7,360 nucleotides of DNA from Reyranella sp. (GTDB lineage Bacteria; Pseudomonadota; Alphaproteobacteria; Reyranellales; Reyranellaceae): assembly GCA_030679805.1 (NCBI GenBank), contig JAUXST010000452.1, positions 1-7,360 on the forward strand, given 5' to 3'. The notes below the pieces were generated by a model that made no database searches, was not told the DNA's origin, and was given only the letters and a program-made list of their open reading frames with translations. Shown here piece by piece: positions 5,890 through 7,360 of the stretch. The position numbers and the translations under genes are program-made. Numbering within the stretch: position 1 is the first letter of the stretch; every line of letters begins with the position of its first letter.

Positions 5890-5900
5890 CCCAGCTAGGG
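5890..5900. repeat. Candidate left copy of the IS target-site duplication
   Basis: The 11 bases CCCAGCTAGGG directly precede the IS tip at 5901. The three bases after the right tip (7358-7360) are CCC, equal to the first three of this word. The window then ends, so the duplication is only compatible with the data, not shown. IS4-family elements usually make duplications of about 9-13 bp; a 12-bp version starting one base earlier fits equally. Confidence 0.35.
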
Positions 5901-5920
5901 CTAGGGCATTCACACATGTT
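5901..5920 (+). repeat. Left terminal inverted repeat (IRL) of the IS
   Basis: CTAGGGCATTCACACATGTT matches the reverse complement of 7338-7357 with a single mismatch (position 7, C against G). The match continues outward for three bases (GGG at 5898-5900 against CCC at 7358-7360), so the tip could be 5898. The sequence CTAG, usually scarce in proteobacterial DNA, marks the tip. Confidence 0.85.
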
Positions 5921-5939
5921 TTTGGTGCGGGTTGCGAGG

Positions 5940-5958
5940 CGAATCGCATTGTGATTCG
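5940..5958 (+). other. Hairpin in the IS leader, upstream of the transposase
   Basis: A perfect 6-bp stem CGAATC (5940-5945) / GATTCG (5953-5958) has a 7-nt loop and lies 31 nt before the transposase start. Some IS10/IS50-type elements use leader structures to block translation from transcripts entering from outside. Here the hairpin does not cover the ribosome site, so such a role is only a guess. Confidence 0.3.
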
Positions 5959-5989
5959 TCGACGTCGGTGTGAGTTTTGAGGGGCATTG

Positions 5990-7348
5990 ATGTTGTCGAG
6001 CGAAGGCGTTGGTCAATTTGGCGATCCACGGTTGGCGCGTCGCGGGTCGACGGTGTTCAATCGGATCGTAGCGACGGGCTCTCTGGTGCAGCGTCGGGTC
6101 GGCAAGACCCGGGCTGGCGAACTGGGCATGGCGCGCTTTCTGGAGTCGCCGGCAGTGAGCAAGGAAGAGATAGTAGAAACGGTGGGAGAGCGGACCGCAC
6201 GAAGCTGCATGGGCCGGCGTGTCGTGGTGGCGCAAGACACCACGGAGGTGAACTTTGCCGGCCGCGAAGCCGGCCGCTGGGACCTCGGCCCTGGAGGGGA
6301 CGGCAAGTCGGCGGGCTTCCTGATCCATGCGGCGGTGGCGGTGGATATCGAGAGCGCGGCGGTCGTGGGCTTGGCCGATGCCACGATCTGGAAGCGGTCC
6401 GGCAAGATCGAGGTGTCGCGCCAGCAGCGCGATCTGGCGGAGAAGGAATCGCAGCGCTGGCTGACGACGACACGGATCGTGGCCGATCTGCTGAAGGATG
6501 CCGAGCAGGTCGTCGTCGTGGGTGACCGGGAGAATGACATCTACAGCGTCATGGCCCGTCGCCCCGCGGGCACGGAACTGATCGTGCGGGCGGCCCGGGA
6601 CCGCGTGCTGGAGGGCGGTGGCAAGCTGTTCGAAGAGGCGGCCGAATGGCGTGTGCTGAAGACGACGGGGGTTGAGCTGGAGGCTCGGCGACCCGGGGAG
6701 AAAAGACGGACGGCACGGTTGCAAGTGCGTGCCGGAGGGGTCCGACTGACGCGCCCCCAGACGGCGGATGACGGCGATCCGGCCCTGTTGGCGCTGACGC
6801 TGGTGGAAGCCCGCGAGGTCGCGGCCCCCAAAGGCGTCACGCCGGTCCATTGGCGACTGTTGAGCAGCCTGCCGGCCGGCACGGCGGCACAGGCCGAGGA
6901 GATCATTCAGCTTTACCGCCTGCGCTGGCGGATCGAGCAGGTGTTCCGGGCGCTCAAGAGCGAAGGGCTGAAGTTGCCCGAGGTGCAGATGCAGAATGGC
7001 GCCAAGCTCCTGAAGCTGGCGGCGCTGGGGCTGGCAGCAGCCGTGCGCATCCTGCAACTGGTCGATGCCCGTGACGGCAGCAAGCGGCCGGCTCTGGATG
7101 TTGCCGACGAAGCGTTGATCGAGGCGGCGCTGGTGATCGGCCCGACCCTCGAAGGCAAGACGATGCGCCAGCGCAACCCCCACGCGCCGCGCTCGTTGGG
7201 CTGGCTGGCCTGGATCGTGGCGCGGATGGGCGGCTGGAACTGCTACTACAAGCCACCAGGTCCAAAGACGATGGGCATTGGATGGCACGACTTCACCCAG
7301 CATGCTGCGGGCTTCCTGCTTGCTCGCCGGCAGCTTGAACATGTGTGA
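5990..7348 (+). CDS. IS4-family DDE transposase
   Basis: A 452-residue transposase that cuts and joins the IS ends. The RNase H-like DDE core is complete: Asp83 in QDTTEVNF, Asp179 in VVGDRENDIY, and Glu316 in the YRLRWRIEQVFRALK segment, which fits the IS4 signature Y-(2)-R-(3)-E-(6)-K as Tyr309, Arg312, Glu316 and Lys323. Trp288 in VHWRLLSSLP corresponds to the conserved tryptophan (Trp298 in Tn5) before this motif. Spacings of 96 and 137 residues between catalytic positions are close to those of Tn5 transposase (91 and 138). The large beta-rich insertion between Asp179 and Glu316 is typical of IS4. The start at 5990 (ATG) has GAGGGG upstream with 5 nt spacing; a TTG one codon earlier is a poorer choice. 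No frameshift or stop interrupts it, so it is probably functional. Confidence 0.93.
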   Translation: MLSSEGVGQFGDPRLARRGSTVFNRIVATGSLVQRRVGKTRAGELGMARFLESPAVSKEEIVETVGERTARSCMGRRVVVAQDTTEVNFAGREAGRWDLGPGGDGKSAGFLIHAAVAVDIESAAVVGLADATIWKRSGKIEVSRQQRDLAEKESQRWLTTTRIVADLLKDAEQVVVVGDRENDIYSVMARRPAGTELIVRAARDRVLEGGGKLFEEAAEWRVLKTTGVELEARRPGEKRRTARLQVRAGGVRLTRPQTADDGDPALLALTLVEAREVAAPKGVTPVHWRLLSSLPAGTAAQAEEIIQLYRLRWRIEQVFRALKSEGLKLPEVQMQNGAKLLKLAALGLAAAVRILQLVDARDGSKRPALDVADEALIEAALVIGPTLEGKTMRQRNPHAPRSLGWLAWIVARMGGWNCYYKPPGPKTMGIGWHDFTQHAAGFLLARRQLEHV

Positions 7349-7357
7349 ATCCCCTAG
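7338..7357 (-). repeat. Right terminal inverted repeat (IRR) of the IS
   Basis: Read on the minus strand, CTAGGGGATTCACACATGTT pairs with the left repeat at 19 of 20 positions. It contains the last three codons and stop of the transposase (TGA at 7346-7348). Only three bases of flanking DNA remain before the window ends. Confidence 0.85.
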
Positions 7358-7360
7358 CCC

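Larger units (their letters stand above)
5901..7357 (+). mobile_element. IS4-family insertion sequence, apparently complete (about 1457 bp)
   Basis: The element is bounded by near-perfect 20-bp terminal inverted repeats and carries one intact transposase gene spanning most of its length. An 89-nt leader precedes the transposase, and the transposase stop lies inside the right repeat, a compact design seen in many IS4 elements. It sits 44 bp past the stop of the GGT-like gene, so no gene in the window is broken by it. The intact reading frame and well-matched ends suggest a recent, possibly still active copy. Naming to a specific IS needs comparison with ISfinder. Confidence 0.88.

Noticed and set aside
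5895..5906. Tandem CTAGGG as a telomere-like repeat
   Set aside because: Only two units, one of which belongs to the IS terminal repeat that recurs at the right end.
6884..6895. GCGGCACAGGCC inside the transposase, matching the spacer repeat at 1509 and 1531
   Set aside because: A 12-base match within coding sequence, explained by the Ala-Ala-Gln-Ala codons; no further similarity around it. It lowers the weight given to the spacer repeat.
5780..7342. Long open frame (520 codons) on the minus strand across the IS
   Set aside because: It is antisense to the transposase, runs through the IS end into flanking DNA and has no domain signature; explained by GC-rich third positions.

Overview
This is a GC-rich chromosomal window. 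Gene density, dipeptide usage and the protein families suggest an environmental alphaproteobacterium (Reyranella/Bradyrhizobium-like). That placement is an impression from composition and protein style, not a database result. There are no RNA genes, CRISPR arrays or phage genes.

Layout. (1) 169-1398 (+): a fold-type I PLP-dependent aminotransferase with a complete active-site motif set. (2) 1399-1578: a gene-free convergent spacer, rich in copies of the word GCGGCAC and carrying one hairpin and one 15-bp direct repeat. (3) 4152 down to 1579 (-): a compact five-gene operon. In transcription order it encodes a membrane-anchored SRPBCC/START-like protein, a secreted YceI-like lipocalin, a cytosolic AHSA1-type SRPBCC protein, and two tandem PhnB-like VOC proteins that are paralogues of each other. 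Gene spacings are 20 nt, a 4-nt ATGA overlap, 19 nt and 34 nt. (4) 4153-4248: the divergent intergenic region. It holds a perfect 13-2-13 inverted repeat over the -10 and predicted start point of a promoter with a consensus -35 and a 17-bp spacer, facing the five-gene operon. (5) 4249-5856 (+): a cytoplasmic gamma-glutamyltransferase-like Ntn hydrolase. (6) 5901-7357 (+): an apparently intact IS4-family insertion sequence of about 1.46 kb. It has 20-bp near-perfect terminal inverted repeats and one DDE transposase, and its right end lies three bases before the window edge.

How the parts may work together. The five operon proteins are all small ligand-binding folds: two SRPBCC, one YceI, two VOC. 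They would span cytosol, membrane and periplasm, and no obvious dedicated metabolic enzyme is among them. The palindrome has the geometry of ArsR/SmtB-family operators, and ArsR regulators are commonly associated with SRPBCC genes, but no regulator gene is present here. The operon and its operator, with the regulator missing, are the most interesting part of the window. The aminotransferase and the GGT-like enzyme are probably independent transcription units; the insertion sequence is a later arrival in the GGT 3' flank.
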